The notes under the pieces: generated by a model
What the model saw: the letters and a program-made list of their open reading frames with translations, nothing else
The model's database searches: none
What the model was told of the DNA's origin: nothing
Made by a program: the position numbers and the translations under genes
Source: an uncultured Alphaproteobacteria bacterium
Lineage (GTDB): Bacteria > Pseudomonadota > Alphaproteobacteria > RF32 > CAG-239
Assembly: GCA_944393695.1 (NCBI GenBank)
Contig: CALYAY010000011.1
Span: 1 to 52,980, forward strand
Reading direction: 5' to 3'
Length of the DNA: 52,980 bases
Shown: positions 31,692 through 40,605 of the stretch, piece after piece
Layout of the letters: each line of letters begins with the position of its first letter
Position numbering within the stretch: the first letter of the stretch is position 1

Positions 31692-32001
31692 AAAAATTTT
31701 CAAAAAAAACGCATCAGATTGAAATTAAAAGAAAAATATTTGTATCAATATAATTGCCTCTTATACAAAGAGAACCAAAAGTTGAAGTTGGGCCCAAAAG
31801 CGCCTGTGGAAACAATAAAAACATGGTAATCTCTTGAAGGGCGTTGTTTGGGCTGTTCAGACCTTCAAAAAAGTATATATTTGGGGTGTTTTGAACCGAT
31901 TTTGGCAAAAAAACAAAGATACTGGAGAATAGGGCACGACCATCAAAATAAAAAATGAATCCCGCAGTTTCTTTAACTTTTCAAGGTATTGGGGAAACAA
32001 A
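31692..32001. other. Prophage-end gap without genes
   Basis: About 310 nt of AT-rich sequence between the recombinase operon and the tRNA terminator. It contains an imperfect inverted repeat GCCCAAAAGCGCC (31792-31804) / GGCGTTGTTTGGGC (31840-31853). The prophage attachment junction should lie in this stretch, but no duplicate of it was found near position 430-456. Confidence 0.4.
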
Positions 32002-32029
32002 AAAAGAGGAAGTATAAACTTCCTCTTTT
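32002..32029. terminator. Terminator after tRNA-fMet
   Basis: A perfect 12-bp stem AAAAGAGGAAGT / ACTTCCTCTTTT with loop ATAA, followed on the minus strand by T-rich sequence. It lies 5 nt past the tRNA 3' end. Confidence 0.8.
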
Positions 32030-32034
32030 CCCAC

Positions 32035-32111
<77 letters not shown>

Positions 32112-32316
32112 ATAAATTAAAAACATTCTTTTTATCAAAGACAGTGCATAGATACGCTTTTTTCCCCGGCTTGTCAAGCCCCTGCAACACATTTTTTTAT
32201 AAAAAAGCCAAATTTCTCCGAAAACACACATTTTTCTTCAAAAAACAGAAACGGATTTCCACCTCCGGCTGTTTTTTTACAAGCACCCAAAAGCAAAAAC
32301 CCGTTTCCCAAAACAA

Positions 32317-32538
32317 CTACTTCAGAACATTCTCAACCAGTTGCAGATTTCCGGCAGCGGTTCTCCCTTTGTCGTCATACAGATCATAGCTCATGCGCTG
32401 TCCTTCCGTATAGCTGACAATTCCGGCTTTTTGCATCTGGGTAATATGCACAAAGACATCCTGTCCCGTCTCCTCCGATGTAATAAAACCATAACCTTTT
32501 TTAGAATCGAACCACTTCAAAACTCCGTAGCGCAACAT
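32317..32538 (-). CDS. Cold-shock-domain protein
   Basis: A 73-residue protein. The start at 32538 follows AAAGGTG; a longer in-frame form would include unrelated residues. It has RNP1 (KKGYGFIT) and RNP2 (DVFVHI) in a five-strand OB fold starting YGVLKWFDSKKG. It binds single-stranded RNA/DNA as an RNA chaperone. It could be induced by cold or constitutive. It lies between the tRNA and a long AT-rich gap. Confidence 0.93.
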   Translation of the reverse strand: MLRYGVLKWFDSKKGYGFITSEETGQDVFVHITQMQKAGIVSYTEGQRMSYDLYDDKGRTAAGNLQLVENVLK

Positions 32539-33437
32539 AGTAACACCTTTCGCAAAAAATGCATAAATATGCAAGATTAAATCCAAAGTCCGATAATCGT
32601 CATACAACCGCAATATCTGAATACCGCCGGTCCACAACGATTAAATAACAAGTTTTTAGTCCGTTTTTTGCGTCATCTATACCTATAATATATTATAATA
32701 AGCGGATTAATATTTTACAAAATCATAATATAAACCAGCATATTTGACATCAAGCCCGAATTCACAATCCGTCAGCAGCCGTTTTTTTCACAACCGCCAT
32801 AACCGGAAACCGGGCTAAAATTCACAATAATAACTAACTTCCTTCCATTTAATAATCAAATTTGCTTTTTAAACTTCCCGATCAAAAAAAATCTTTATCA
32901 TAATACGCACATATCTCATTTCATTTTGTCACTTTTATTGCCACTACTTTTTATTATATATAATTTTATTAAAAACAACAATTTCAGAATAAATCAATTA
33001 ATAATCAAAAACCTCAATTTTTCATTCACTTAGCCATACTTTTCCGCTTCAAATAAAATTCATATCATAATACGAGAAAGCTCATAAAAATTTTTTTCTT
33101 TTTTGGTCTCATTTACTGTCCCTATTTTCTAATATATTATGATTATATGTTTAAAAATATATTAGAATTTTATAATTTAATTATTGATTTCAACATTTTT
33201 CATAAATGATATGCTTTTCTTAACGAAGTTGAGAAAAGTAAAAACTAAATACTTAAAATAATCAGATTAGCAAATTATGCAAGAGCCTCAAAACTTTTTA
33301 ATGCATTTTGTGGATAAAATATCTTTTTAATCGAATCTTCAAAAATACAAAATATAGACACATTGCCCAAAATAATTCTTGAACAATAAAAAAACATATG
33401 CTATATTAAGCACAAACTTTATAATTTATGTATTTTT
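32539..33437. other. 900-bp AT-rich gap with a degenerate duplicated segment
   Basis: No gene seen. TATCATAATACG occurs at 32896-32907 and 33063-33074. Each is followed by a related stretch of about 75 nt (CTCAT, a T-rich run, TCACTTTTATTGCC or TCATTTACTGTCC, then an AT run containing TATAT). This looks like an old tandem duplication, possibly of a promoter region. A convincing promoter for the lipoprotein gene lies at 33379-33407. Confidence 0.45.
33379..33407 (+). promoter_or_regulatory. Sigma-70-type promoter of the lipoprotein gene
   Basis: TTGAAC (33379-33384), a 17-nt spacer and TATATT (33402-33407), 30 nt upstream of the ATG. Confidence 0.65.
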
Positions 33438-34181
33438 ATGAAAAAAATTTTTGCAATGGTTTTGTCTGCGCTGCTGTTAGCAGCCTGCAATTCCGCCCCT
33501 GCTTACCAGGGAGTTGAAAAAAAGCTGGCCACGATTGACGTTCAATATTATGCCAACACCGCCAAATCAGCCGAAACCGGCTTGATTTATGCTGAGCTTT
33601 ACACCCGCACCGCTGCGGAAAAAGAATTTATCATCTCCTCCGGCTTCGGAGCAGATTCGATATTTTATCTGGGTGATTCTTTTTTCGCCGCCGTCAAAGG
33701 TGAAAAACAGTATGTCTTCAACGCCGAAGGCAAGCGGATATTTGATGATGGCTTTGAAAGCTGTCATTACTATCCGGACAGCCTTTTCATCTTGAAACAA
33801 GATGGACGCTACCTCATCGGAATGAGTGACGAATATCTTGCCGGCGAAAAGGGCAAGTTTATTGTGGGCGGGCCGTATGACAAATTGGTCATCGGGCAGC
33901 ACAACGAGGTATTCTACTGCCAACAGGGCATTTGGTCCGGTTTCAATGCCGGCCAGACGCTGGTTCTGCCGGGCGAATGCCTGAAAATCTTTGCCTTGCA
34001 GGCAAAGGACAGTAAAACCCCTGCCTATCTGGCATTATTGCCGGATAACACCTGGCAGCTTATCAAAGCGGGCATTCCCCGCCGGCTGTCAAAACAAAAA
34101 GCGGAACACCTGCTCAAAAGCGGAACCCGCATTTGGGGAGATGAAACAATCGGTGGCTACACCGTTGACAAACTCTTCTGA
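33438..34181 (+). CDS. Hypothetical lipoprotein
   Basis: A 247-residue protein with a lipoprotein signal (MKKIFAMVLSALLLAAC, lipobox LLAAC). The mature part is beta-rich with repeated short motifs (YLGDSFFAAVKGEKQYVFN, LFILKQDGRYLIGM, VFYCQQGIWSGF), suggesting a WG-repeat or propeller-like fold. No family is firmly recognised. It is monocistronic, with its own promoter and a terminator shared with the convergent gene. Confidence 0.75.
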   Translation: MKKIFAMVLSALLLAACNSAPAYQGVEKKLATIDVQYYANTAKSAETGLIYAELYTRTAAEKEFIISSGFGADSIFYLGDSFFAAVKGEKQYVFNAEGKRIFDDGFESCHYYPDSLFILKQDGRYLIGMSDEYLAGEKGKFIVGGPYDKLVIGQHNEVFYCQQGIWSGFNAGQTLVLPGECLKIFALQAKDSKTPAYLALLPDNTWQLIKAGIPRRLSKQKAEHLLKSGTRIWGDETIGGYTVDKLF

Positions 34182-34192
34182 TACTTACAAAC

Positions 34193-34236
34193 AAAACACC
34201 CTGCCGCCTCTCTCTCTTTTGGCCGGGTGTTTTTTT
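34193..34236. terminator. Bidirectional terminator
   Basis: AAAACACCC and GGGTGTTTT arms around a pyrimidine-rich loop, with a T run on the plus strand. It ends the lipoprotein gene and the convergent secreted protein gene. Confidence 0.8.
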
Positions 34237-34252
34237 ATGCTTTCAATCAAAT

Positions 34253-34999
34253 CTAATTTGAAAAATTCAGCTTCAGATCATTCCAACCGCTGGTTCTCGG
34301 CTTAGCCGGACTGGTTGTTACCTTTGCCGCCGGCTGAGGAGAACGCAGCGGCTGCGTAGCCGTCGTCCGTGCAGTATTTTGCTGCATCTGTGTTTGCGGC
34401 ACACCCACCGGCAGCAGCTGATTAAGCAACGCCGGCGAAACAAACGGCTGCATCTGCTCGTTAAAGCTTTCAATCATCACGTCCAAAACCTCGCCGCCCG
34501 GTTTAAAGTTAAAAGCATTCACCTTTCCGCCGTAAAAAATGGCCACCGAATAACAAGGAGACGAAATCAGAACATCCGTCGCATCGATTCCCTTAACAAA
34601 CCTGATCATCAGCCGCGGCCGGATAATGCATTGCTCCGAAGAGGCAAAATTCACATTAGCTTCCGCCCCCACCAGCTGCTGCGCCAAAAGGTTGCGCAAA
34701 TCCGGATTTAATATGCCGCAAAACCCGGTCAACGCCATGCCGTCCAGCGTATAACCGTTATAACTCGGTCCCGGATTGGAAATCTGATAACAAAAAGCCT
34801 GCTCGGCATTGATAATATTGTCAATTGCCATCTGCCCGACCTCACTCACAATCTGGGGCAAAGGCACTGCCTTCTGCGCAGCCTGCCGCCGCCAGGCATC
34901 ACTCTCCTGCTGAAAAGACTGCACCCCCTCGCGGGCTGTCTGCGCCTGTGCCGCTGTGGCAAACAATATTCCCATCAAACACCACCAGGTATACTTCAG
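34253..34999 (-). CDS. Secreted protein, unknown function
   Basis: A 248-residue protein starting MLKYTWWCLMGILFATAAQAQ, a Sec signal peptide cleaved after AQA. The mature part has four conserved-looking cysteines (FCYQISNPG, TGFCGIL, SEQCIIR, SSPCYSV), suggesting periplasmic disulfides, and a proline/threonine-rich tail. No family recognised. An upstream ATG at 35035 is less likely because it would put charged residues before the signal. Confidence 0.7.
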   Translation of the reverse strand: MKYTWWCLMGILFATAAQAQTAREGVQSFQQESDAWRRQAAQKAVPLPQIVSEVGQMAIDNIINAEQAFCYQISNPGPSYNGYTLDGMALTGFCGILNPDLRNLLAQQLVGAEANVNFASSEQCIIRPRLMIRFVKGIDATDVLISSPCYSVAIFYGGKVNAFNFKPGGEVLDVMIESFNEQMQPFVSPALLNQLLPVGVPQTQMQQNTARTTATQPLRSPQPAAKVTTSPAKPRTSGWNDLKLNFSN

Positions 35000-35035
35000 C
35001 ATTTCACTCTCCTTAAAAACCTTTCTGATACACAC

Positions 35036-35427
35036 ATATTGTTATTTATTATAAAAGCAAAAGCAGATTTTTCCAACAAAATTTTTTTTACATACCGACA
35101 TATCCTCCCCCTAAAACCTTAGCCCCATATTTCCCCTCCCTGAAAACTCAGGCCACTCTACATCCCCGCCCTAAAGACTTAGGGAGGGGTTGGGGAGGGT
35201 TTGACAATGTCATCCCTCGTTCAGCGCCAGCCTGAACGTCAAGGGATCTTCAAATTTGTCACCCTCTCATAGATGAGAGGGCCGGGAAGAGCAAATCCAG
35301 CCTTATCTTCTCCCCCCTCAACCCTCCCCTTTATGTCATCCTCGGGTTAAACCCGAGGATCCAGGCCAAACCAACTATCCTTATCCCCTCCCTAAAGAAT
35401 TAGGGAGGGCAAGGGAGGGTTTCATCC
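35036..35427. repeat. Cluster of palindromic intergenic repeats, left group
   Basis: Noncoding. It contains CCCTAAAGACTTAGGG (35169-35184) and a related hairpin (35386-35410), the TCATCC...GAGCAAATCC repeat (35202-35309) and the palindrome CCTCGGGTTAAACCCGAGG (35339-35357). All recur at 36.0 kb or 48.4-49.0 kb. Confidence 0.8.
35202..35309. repeat. About 100-bp dispersed repeat, copy 1
   Basis: It begins TGACAATGTCATCCCTCGTT, includes the inverted repeat TTCAGCGCCAGCCTGAA and the hairpin CCCTCTCATAGATGAGAGGG, and ends near GCAAATCCAGCCTTATCTTC. Nearly identical copies are at 36019-36127 and 48720-48812. Confidence 0.9.
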
Positions 35428-35429
35428 CC

Positions 35430-35663
35430 TCACTTAATCAAAATCTTAACCCGAACCCCGTACACCGAGGCCAACATCAAAAGATGTTTTAAAGAAAACG
35501 AACGCCCGTTTTCTATCATCTCAATATGACAGACTGAAATCCCGCAGGCCTCCGCCACTTCGGGCAGACTCAACTCTTTCTTATTACGCAAAAACCTTAA
35601 ACGAACACCCATATCCCGTTTGATACAAAAAATCCGATATTTAATTTTCTTTTTGGAAACCAT
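35430..35663 (-). CDS. Small HTH (Xre-like) protein, copy 1
   Basis: A 77-residue protein; the ATG at 35663 follows GGAG. It has a Cro/CI-type helix-turn-helix (LSLPEVAEACGISVCHIEMI, then ENGRSFSLKHLLMLASVYGV) with a lysine-rich N-terminus. It is about 95 percent identical to the protein at 49163-49396, and the whole 435-bp unit including the leader is duplicated. The gene is preceded by a structured leader with an attenuator-like arrangement. Target unknown. Confidence 0.78.
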   Translation of the reverse strand: MVSKKKIKYRIFCIKRDMGVRLRFLRNKKELSLPEVAEACGISVCHIEMIENGRSFSLKHLLMLASVYGVRVKILIK

Positions 35664-35862
35664 AACTCTAAACTCCATTAATTTGTTAAAAACAAAACCT
35701 GCCTCACATAAACGCAAAGCAGGCGGAGCTAAACAACTGTTACAGTACAGTCACTCATATTCAATATATTCCGAGTACTCCGCCCAAAAGCGGAGAATAA
35801 TTAACTGTAGGTATTGTTTAGACACCACCGATGACCTCTCACCGGCTTTTTTATAATAAAAG
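35664..35862 (-). promoter_or_regulatory. Structured leader of HTH gene, copy 1 (attenuator-like)
   Basis: On the minus strand a long-range stem pairs TTGTTTAG... (35814-35821) with CTAAACAA (35729-35736), and an inner stem pairs ACTGTAG with TTACAGT. Inside are CTCCGC (35790-35795) and GGCGGAG (35778-35784). A later CTCCGCCTGC (35719-35728) can pair either with GGCGGAG or with GGCAGG (35698-35703), the latter followed by a T-rich run. The first hairpin CCGGTGA/TCATCGG contains a G-U pair only on this strand. Confidence 0.6.
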
Positions 35863-36226
35863 AACGTCCCTAAAATTGCAAGCCATAAAAACAATCAGCT
35901 TCTTCCCCACCTGGATACTCCAATCAAATTGGAGTATGACATGTTTCCTTCTCCCCCTAAAGCCTTAGTCCCCAAACCTACCCTCCCCCTAAAGTCTTAG
36001 GGGGAGTAGGAGGGGGTATGACAATGTCATCCCTCGTTCAGCGCCAGCCTGAACGTCAGGGGATCTTCAAATTTGTCACCCTCTCATAGATGAGAGGGCC
36101 GGGGAGAGCAAATTCAGCCTTATCTTTCTCTCCCGCAACCTCTCCCTTAAGTCCCCCTCGGAACAAACACAAAAAAAACGGGAGCAGACAAATCATCTGC
36201 CCCCGCGCAAGCCTCCGAAAACCCTA
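35863..36226. repeat. Palindromic intergenic repeats, middle group
   Basis: Noncoding. It holds CCCCCTAAAGTCTTAGGGGG (about 35985-36004), related single arms, and the second dispersed-repeat copy (36019-36127). Nothing else recognised up to the pilin-adhesin stop codon at 36227. Confidence 0.75.
36019..36127. repeat. About 100-bp dispersed repeat, copy 2
   Basis: Differs from copy 1 (35202-35309) at only a few positions, for example GGGGAGAGC instead of GGGAAGAGC. Confidence 0.9.
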
Positions 36227-39070
36227 TTACCACGGATCATCATAAGGCAGGGTCTCATCATTCAGACGTTCCAGATAAGTCCCCTCACTGCCTTTATCAC
36301 CGGCCTTGCTCCAGCCCTGTCTGAAATCATTCAGCTGGTCATACTTGTCCACAAAAGACGGATCATAACGACCGTTGGTACGGTCAAAATAGCAGTAAAC
36401 CGTCACATAAGCCTCCAGTTGCCGGCGCAATACCGGAAACAGGTTCCAGATAATCAGCTGATTATCATTCACCCCGCCGACAGCATCGCCTTTCAACCCC
36501 AGGTCATCAATATAGTCTTTATAATAAGTATAAGGATACATAAAGCCCATAATCGCGCTCCATCCCAAAAAGTCACCCTTAGACCCGTGCGGATAAACAC
36601 TGGTACGCAGCCAGGTACTCTTTTGGAAATACAGCGGTGTCGGAGCTCCCGGCTCTCCATCGTTATAATCATGCGGGTTTTTCGGATAATCAGGCGTCAG
36701 CAAATCCTGACGATTATTACCCACGCGGCTTCCCGGCACACCGGCCTGAGCCATCGCCCAGCCCGCCGGCGAAATCGTCACCACTCGGGCATATCCCGGC
36801 GGACAAATCGGCGCCGGAATCAACCCCAGCCACGGCGATGTCCAGCAGGTGTGGCTGGTACAGGATTCTCCTTCAGCACCCGAAGCAATCAATCTGTCAC
36901 CAGATACCTGAACCCCAAGACTGCTGCTTCCCCAATAAGGCACATCTTCCGTATAGCTGTTGTCCACCACATAAATACCCTTATTGATAAAGTCCGGCAG
37001 AATATCGCTCAAACGCGCACCACCGCGGCTGGTCAGCTTGATGTCATGCATCACCGACGTATAAGCCGGATTAACCTGATAAGCGTCATAAGTCGCCGTC
37101 ACCCCGGATCCGGTATATCCCGTATCCCCGATAGCCGAAGGCAACGCATTCGGATTTAAGCTGTAATTGTCCACAAACCGGTCGGCTTTGATATAACCGG
37201 CATCAATTGTTTCCGCGTTTTCTTCTCCATATTTCGTCGCCACTTCCAAAACGCCCCGGCGGATATGAACCGACCCTTTCGGCAAATCGGTTGTCGCCGC
37301 AGTATTATTGCTGACCGTCAGCAAAGCCCCGGCCCCGTCTTTCAGAATATGCACATAATCATCTCCGGCATCCGTCCGGCTGGCATCCAACATTATAATA
37401 TCGCCACCCCCGCTCGCGGCATTCCGTTGCACCGTAAAATCAACATTATCAACCAAAATTTGCTTATTAGTTACCGAAAATTCATTATTCGGCCCGGCCA
37501 CCACCAGACTCTTATCAGGATCTCCTTCTGCCCAATAAGCCGTAAAGCCGAACTTATCATTATCCGGATTATCCGCCCAATCCTGTCCGATAAGGCCGCC
37601 CTGCAGGGTCTTACTGCGAAAATCATTCGCCCGCAAAATGCCGTTAACTTCCAAATCCTTTCCAATAAAGGCATTTCCGGCCACATTCAAATCACCGCCG
37701 ATATCCGCATTACTGGTCACATTCAAGGTATTAGTCGTGGTATTACCTGCCACGTTTAAATCACCGCCGACATTTGCGTTGCTGGTCACGTTTAATGTAT
37801 TGGTTGTCGTATCTCCGGCCACTTTCAGATTGGAATTAATCGTCGTATCCCCCTCAATCGTCGCCGTTCCATAGACATGCAAATTCTTGCCGACTTCGGA
37901 ATCTCCCTTAACGTTAGAATCACCTTCCACCGTAATACTTTTCTGAATCGTGGTATCACCGGCAATATTAGTATTCCCGGAAGCATCAACCGTAAAATTT
38001 CCGCCTGCAGCATCAAGTGTACCGTCAATAACTGCATTACCACCGATATTTGCATTACCGCCAGCAGTAATTCCGCCGCCGATGTCCGCATTGCCGGCCA
38101 TATTCATATTGCCGCCGGTATCCACCACAAACTTACCGTCTGCCGCGTCAATCTTGCCTTCCACCTGAATACCGCCTTTTTCCACCACCAGCGGTGTATC
38201 CATATCGGCCCCGTTGGCCGGATTATCCGCCGTGATAATCAGCGAGTTCACATTGTTAATATCATGACTTCCCATGTCCAATGCCGTGTTCATCGTGTTA
38301 TATTCCGGATGTCCCGGCACCTCGTTACGATACAACACATTCGGATTATCCAGATTATTGCTGTTGATTGACTGAATGGATGCCGCCATAATCGAACCAT
38401 CTTCCTTGGGCTCCAAACCCAGCTCGGCATCAATATCTTCAATACGCCACACGCCCTGCACGCCCAGGCCTTCCTTGCCCTGGGTATAACCGCCGTTGCT
38501 GCCGATCATCGACGCAATACGCGCCGAACGCAGCATGGGCAGCGGAGTCTTCGGGTCGGCAATGATAAATCCGGTCAGCGAGGCATTGGTATTAACCGCA
38601 GCTTCTCCCGTACCGCCGCCCTCACCGCCTTCTCCGGCACTCTCGTTCTCCGGCGCCCGCTTTTTAATCGCCAGCTGATAAGTGGCAAAAGTCTTGCTGC
38701 CCCGCACATTTCCGTCTTCATCCACAAAACCGTAAGGCAAAAATTCGCACAAATGCCCCACGTTAACTTCAACCGCGGCATCATTGCTGTCTTTCATCGC
38801 CGCATAATCCTGCTCGGAATTGTTATCGCCGCAGTCGGTCGTAACTTTGCCGCCCTGAACAATATCGTTGTAATGCGTGCGGATATAATCGTCCATCGCC
38901 TTGCTCATCACCCGCATCTGGCTTGCCGCATTAATATCCTGCAGCTCCGTCGTGCGCTCCGCCGCTTTTTTATACAAAATCGGCGTCACCATCGCAATCA
39001 GCGCCAGCATGGCCATGGCCTCAATCATCAGGCTTCCTGCCTCGTTCAAGATATCTTTCCGTTTAAGCAT
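36227..39070 (-). CDS. Pilin-like large surface protein (PilV-like adhesin)
   Basis: A 947-residue protein after AAGGAG. The N-terminus (NEAGSLMIEAMAMLALIAMV) is a class III/type IV prepilin motif with cleavage after glycine and a glutamate at mature position 5. Residues about 260-480 hold many short glycine/asparagine repeats (NADIGGGI, NANIGGNAVIDGT, NVGGDLNVAGNTTTNTLNV), forming a beta-solenoid stalk. The C-terminal third has aromatic residues and cysteines (CTSHTCWTSPW), like a tip adhesin. The architecture resembles PilV minor pilins of IncI plasmids. It is probably co-transcribed with the gene at 39083-39784. Confidence 0.72.
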   Translation of the reverse strand: MLKRKDILNEAGSLMIEAMAMLALIAMVTPILYKKAAERTTELQDINAASQMRVMSKAMDDYIRTHYNDIVQGGKVTTDCGDNNSEQDYAAMKDSNDAAVEVNVGHLCEFLPYGFVDEDGNVRGSKTFATYQLAIKKRAPENESAGEGGEGGGTGEAAVNTNASLTGFIIADPKTPLPMLRSARIASMIGSNGGYTQGKEGLGVQGVWRIEDIDAELGLEPKEDGSIMAASIQSINSNNLDNPNVLYRNEVPGHPEYNTMNTALDMGSHDINNVNSLIITADNPANGADMDTPLVVEKGGIQVEGKIDAADGKFVVDTGGNMNMAGNADIGGGITAGGNANIGGNAVIDGTLDAAGGNFTVDASGNTNIAGDTTIQKSITVEGDSNVKGDSEVGKNLHVYGTATIEGDTTINSNLKVAGDTTTNTLNVTSNANVGGDLNVAGNTTTNTLNVTSNADIGGDLNVAGNAFIGKDLEVNGILRANDFRSKTLQGGLIGQDWADNPDNDKFGFTAYWAEGDPDKSLVVAGPNNEFSVTNKQILVDNVDFTVQRNAASGGGDIIMLDASRTDAGDDYVHILKDGAGALLTVSNNTAATTDLPKGSVHIRRGVLEVATKYGEENAETIDAGYIKADRFVDNYSLNPNALPSAIGDTGYTGSGVTATYDAYQVNPAYTSVMHDIKLTSRGGARLSDILPDFINKGIYVVDNSYTEDVPYWGSSSLGVQVSGDRLIASGAEGESCTSHTCWTSPWLGLIPAPICPPGYARVVTISPAGWAMAQAGVPGSRVGNNRQDLLTPDYPKNPHDYNDGEPGAPTPLYFQKSTWLRTSVYPHGSKGDFLGWSAIMGFMYPYTYYKDYIDDLGLKGDAVGGVNDNQLIIWNLFPVLRRQLEAYVTVYCYFDRTNGRYDPSFVDKYDQLNDFRQGWSKAGDKGSEGTYLERLNDETLPYDDPW

Positions 39071-39082
39071 TTTCGTTACTCC

Positions 39083-39784
39083 TTACCTGACCGAATAAGT
39101 GCTGAAATATACCAGACAATAATCGCATTCGCGGTTGGCACCGCAGACATTGGAAAAACCGGTCTCGCCGATATCGCCCGACACCACGAACTGGGGAAGA
39201 TAAACAACGTTTCTTCCCATATTGAAAATAGCCATTGTCGAATGCAGGGTGTTGCCTTCGTCGTTTTCATCCACATCAATGGTATATCCGAAGTTCGAGC
39301 CTCTTCCCGCCAGCGTGTTAATCGCGTTAATCAAATCATTTGACGGCCGTCCGCCTCTCAGGCTTTTCCACCTCTGAGGCACGCAGCCGTACGTCACCAG
39401 ATAGTTCATCGCGTTGCTGTCGTTGCAGTTGCCGATTGGCGTGCTCAAATCTTCCTTTTCCTTGTCCATACAATACATGGCAGTAATATTTTTTTCCGTC
39501 ACCGGCACATTTCCTTCATAATCCACCTCAAATCCCGCCGGCAGATAATCCTGAAACTTGTCCGGCGAAATTTCTCCCTGGGAAAAACCCGGTGCCGAAG
39601 GATTCTCTTCGGTAATTCTCAGGCTTTCCACATATTTTGCCGCTCCCTGGTGCTGCAGCATGATGCGGGTAACCGCGGCCTCAGCCTGCGGCTCGACATA
39701 AAGCTGGCGCATATCCGGCCGCACCGAAAGATTAAACGATGCCAGCGCCACGATAAATGTTGCCAAAATCACCCACAAATACAT
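39083..39784 (-). CDS. Membrane-anchored pilus-associated protein
   Basis: A 233-residue protein with an N-terminal membrane segment (MYLWVILATFIVALASFNLSV) and an extracytoplasmic part with six cysteines (e.g. NVCGANRECDYC). It is encoded directly upstream of the PilV-like gene with a 12-nt gap. It may be a minor pilin or assembly partner. The N-terminus lacks the glycine-glutamate prepilin pattern. Confidence 0.6.
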   Translation of the reverse strand: MYLWVILATFIVALASFNLSVRPDMRQLYVEPQAEAAVTRIMLQHQGAAKYVESLRITEENPSAPGFSQGEISPDKFQDYLPAGFEVDYEGNVPVTEKNITAMYCMDKEKEDLSTPIGNCNDSNAMNYLVTYGCVPQRWKSLRGGRPSNDLINAINTLAGRGSNFGYTIDVDENDEGNTLHSTMAIFNMGRNVVYLPQFVVSGDIGETGFSNVCGANRECDYCLVYFSTYSVR

Positions 39785-40045
39785 CTTTTACACCCTTAAA
39801 ACATTCCTGTCATTTGCCATTTTATCACAAATTTTGCCCTCAATCCAGCTTTTAACGCGCCCAAAGCCCAACTTTAACAAAACTGTAACAAACACTTTTT
39901 CATTGTTTCAACATAATAAAGCAAAGAATATAATTAAAAGTTAAAAAAATGCCGCCCGTGCATTATACACATTTTTAATTTTCCCTATTCCAAAGTAGAC
40001 CAAGATATATTATCGTAAAGACAATATCATTGATTGGGGAATAAA
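39785..40045. promoter_or_regulatory. Divergent intergenic region between pilus and flagellar genes
   Basis: 261 nt without a gene. On the plus strand TTCAAC (39907-39912), 16 nt and TATAAT (39929-39934) may serve the flagellar genes. No clear promoter was identified for the pilus genes. Confidence 0.4.
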
Positions 40046-40594
40046 ATGATTAATGCAAGAGAAAGAATTGACGACTTCGATGATGACGAAGCCGCTTCTG
40101 TCGTATCCGGGGCAAACAAAAAAAAGGTTTTGCTGATTGTTTTGCCGTTGTTGGTGTTGATCGGGCTGATTGTCAGTTTTTATGCCGTTTTCACCAACCG
40201 GCTGAAATCGGAAGCCTCCCATTACCGCATTGTCGAAACCCCCGCGGCCTCTGACGGCTCTGCCGAACCCACCCGGCTGATTTTTTATGACCTGCCCGAA
40301 ATCGACGCCCCGCTCAGCAGCAGCGGCGCAGAATCTTTTTCCGTAAAAATCAAACTCAGCCTGGAAACAGATGCTGTTGACGATAACCGGATTGCAACAC
40401 TAGACAGCATCTCTCCGCGCATCAACGACGCCGTTATCGGCCGACTGGTAGAGCTCCGCCCGGAAGAGGTTCAAACCACCCGCGGCCTCTATTGGCTGAG
40501 AGAAGAACTCCTCTACCGCATCAACCTGATTACCGCCCCCGTAAAAATCACCAACCTCAACTTCAAAACTTTTGAAATACAGAAAAAACAATAA
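40046..40594 (+). CDS. fliL: Flagellar basal body protein FliL
   Basis: A 182-residue protein. The ATG at 40046 follows TTGGGGAATAAA and is preferred over an upstream TTG. It has an N-terminal cytoplasmic acidic segment, one membrane helix (KVLLIVLPLLVLIGLIVSFYAV) and a periplasmic stomatin-like FliL domain (FYDLPEIDAPL, VKIKLSLETDA, INDAVIGRLVELRPEEVQ). It sits around the stator and supports motor torque. It is the first gene of the flagellar cluster, 11 nt before fliM. Confidence 0.88.
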   Translation: MINARERIDDFDDDEAASVVSGANKKKVLLIVLPLLVLIGLIVSFYAVFTNRLKSEASHYRIVETPAASDGSAEPTRLIFYDLPEIDAPLSSSGAESFSVKIKLSLETDAVDDNRIATLDSISPRINDAVIGRLVELRPEEVQTTRGLYWLREELLYRINLITAPVKITNLNFKTFEIQKKQ

Positions 40595-40605
40595 GGAACC
40601 TCAAA

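Noticed and set aside
32539..32637. Longer N-terminus for the cold-shock protein
   Set aside because: The extra 33 residues are unlike the family, and AAAGGTG precedes the internal ATG at 32538.
35036..36226. Possible CRISPR array from repeated motifs
   Set aside because: The repeats differ in type and spacing, are palindromic dispersed elements, and no cas genes are present.
40034..40045. TTG start 12 nt upstream for FliL
   Set aside because: The ATG at 40046 has a GGGGA site at the proper distance; the TTG lies within that site.
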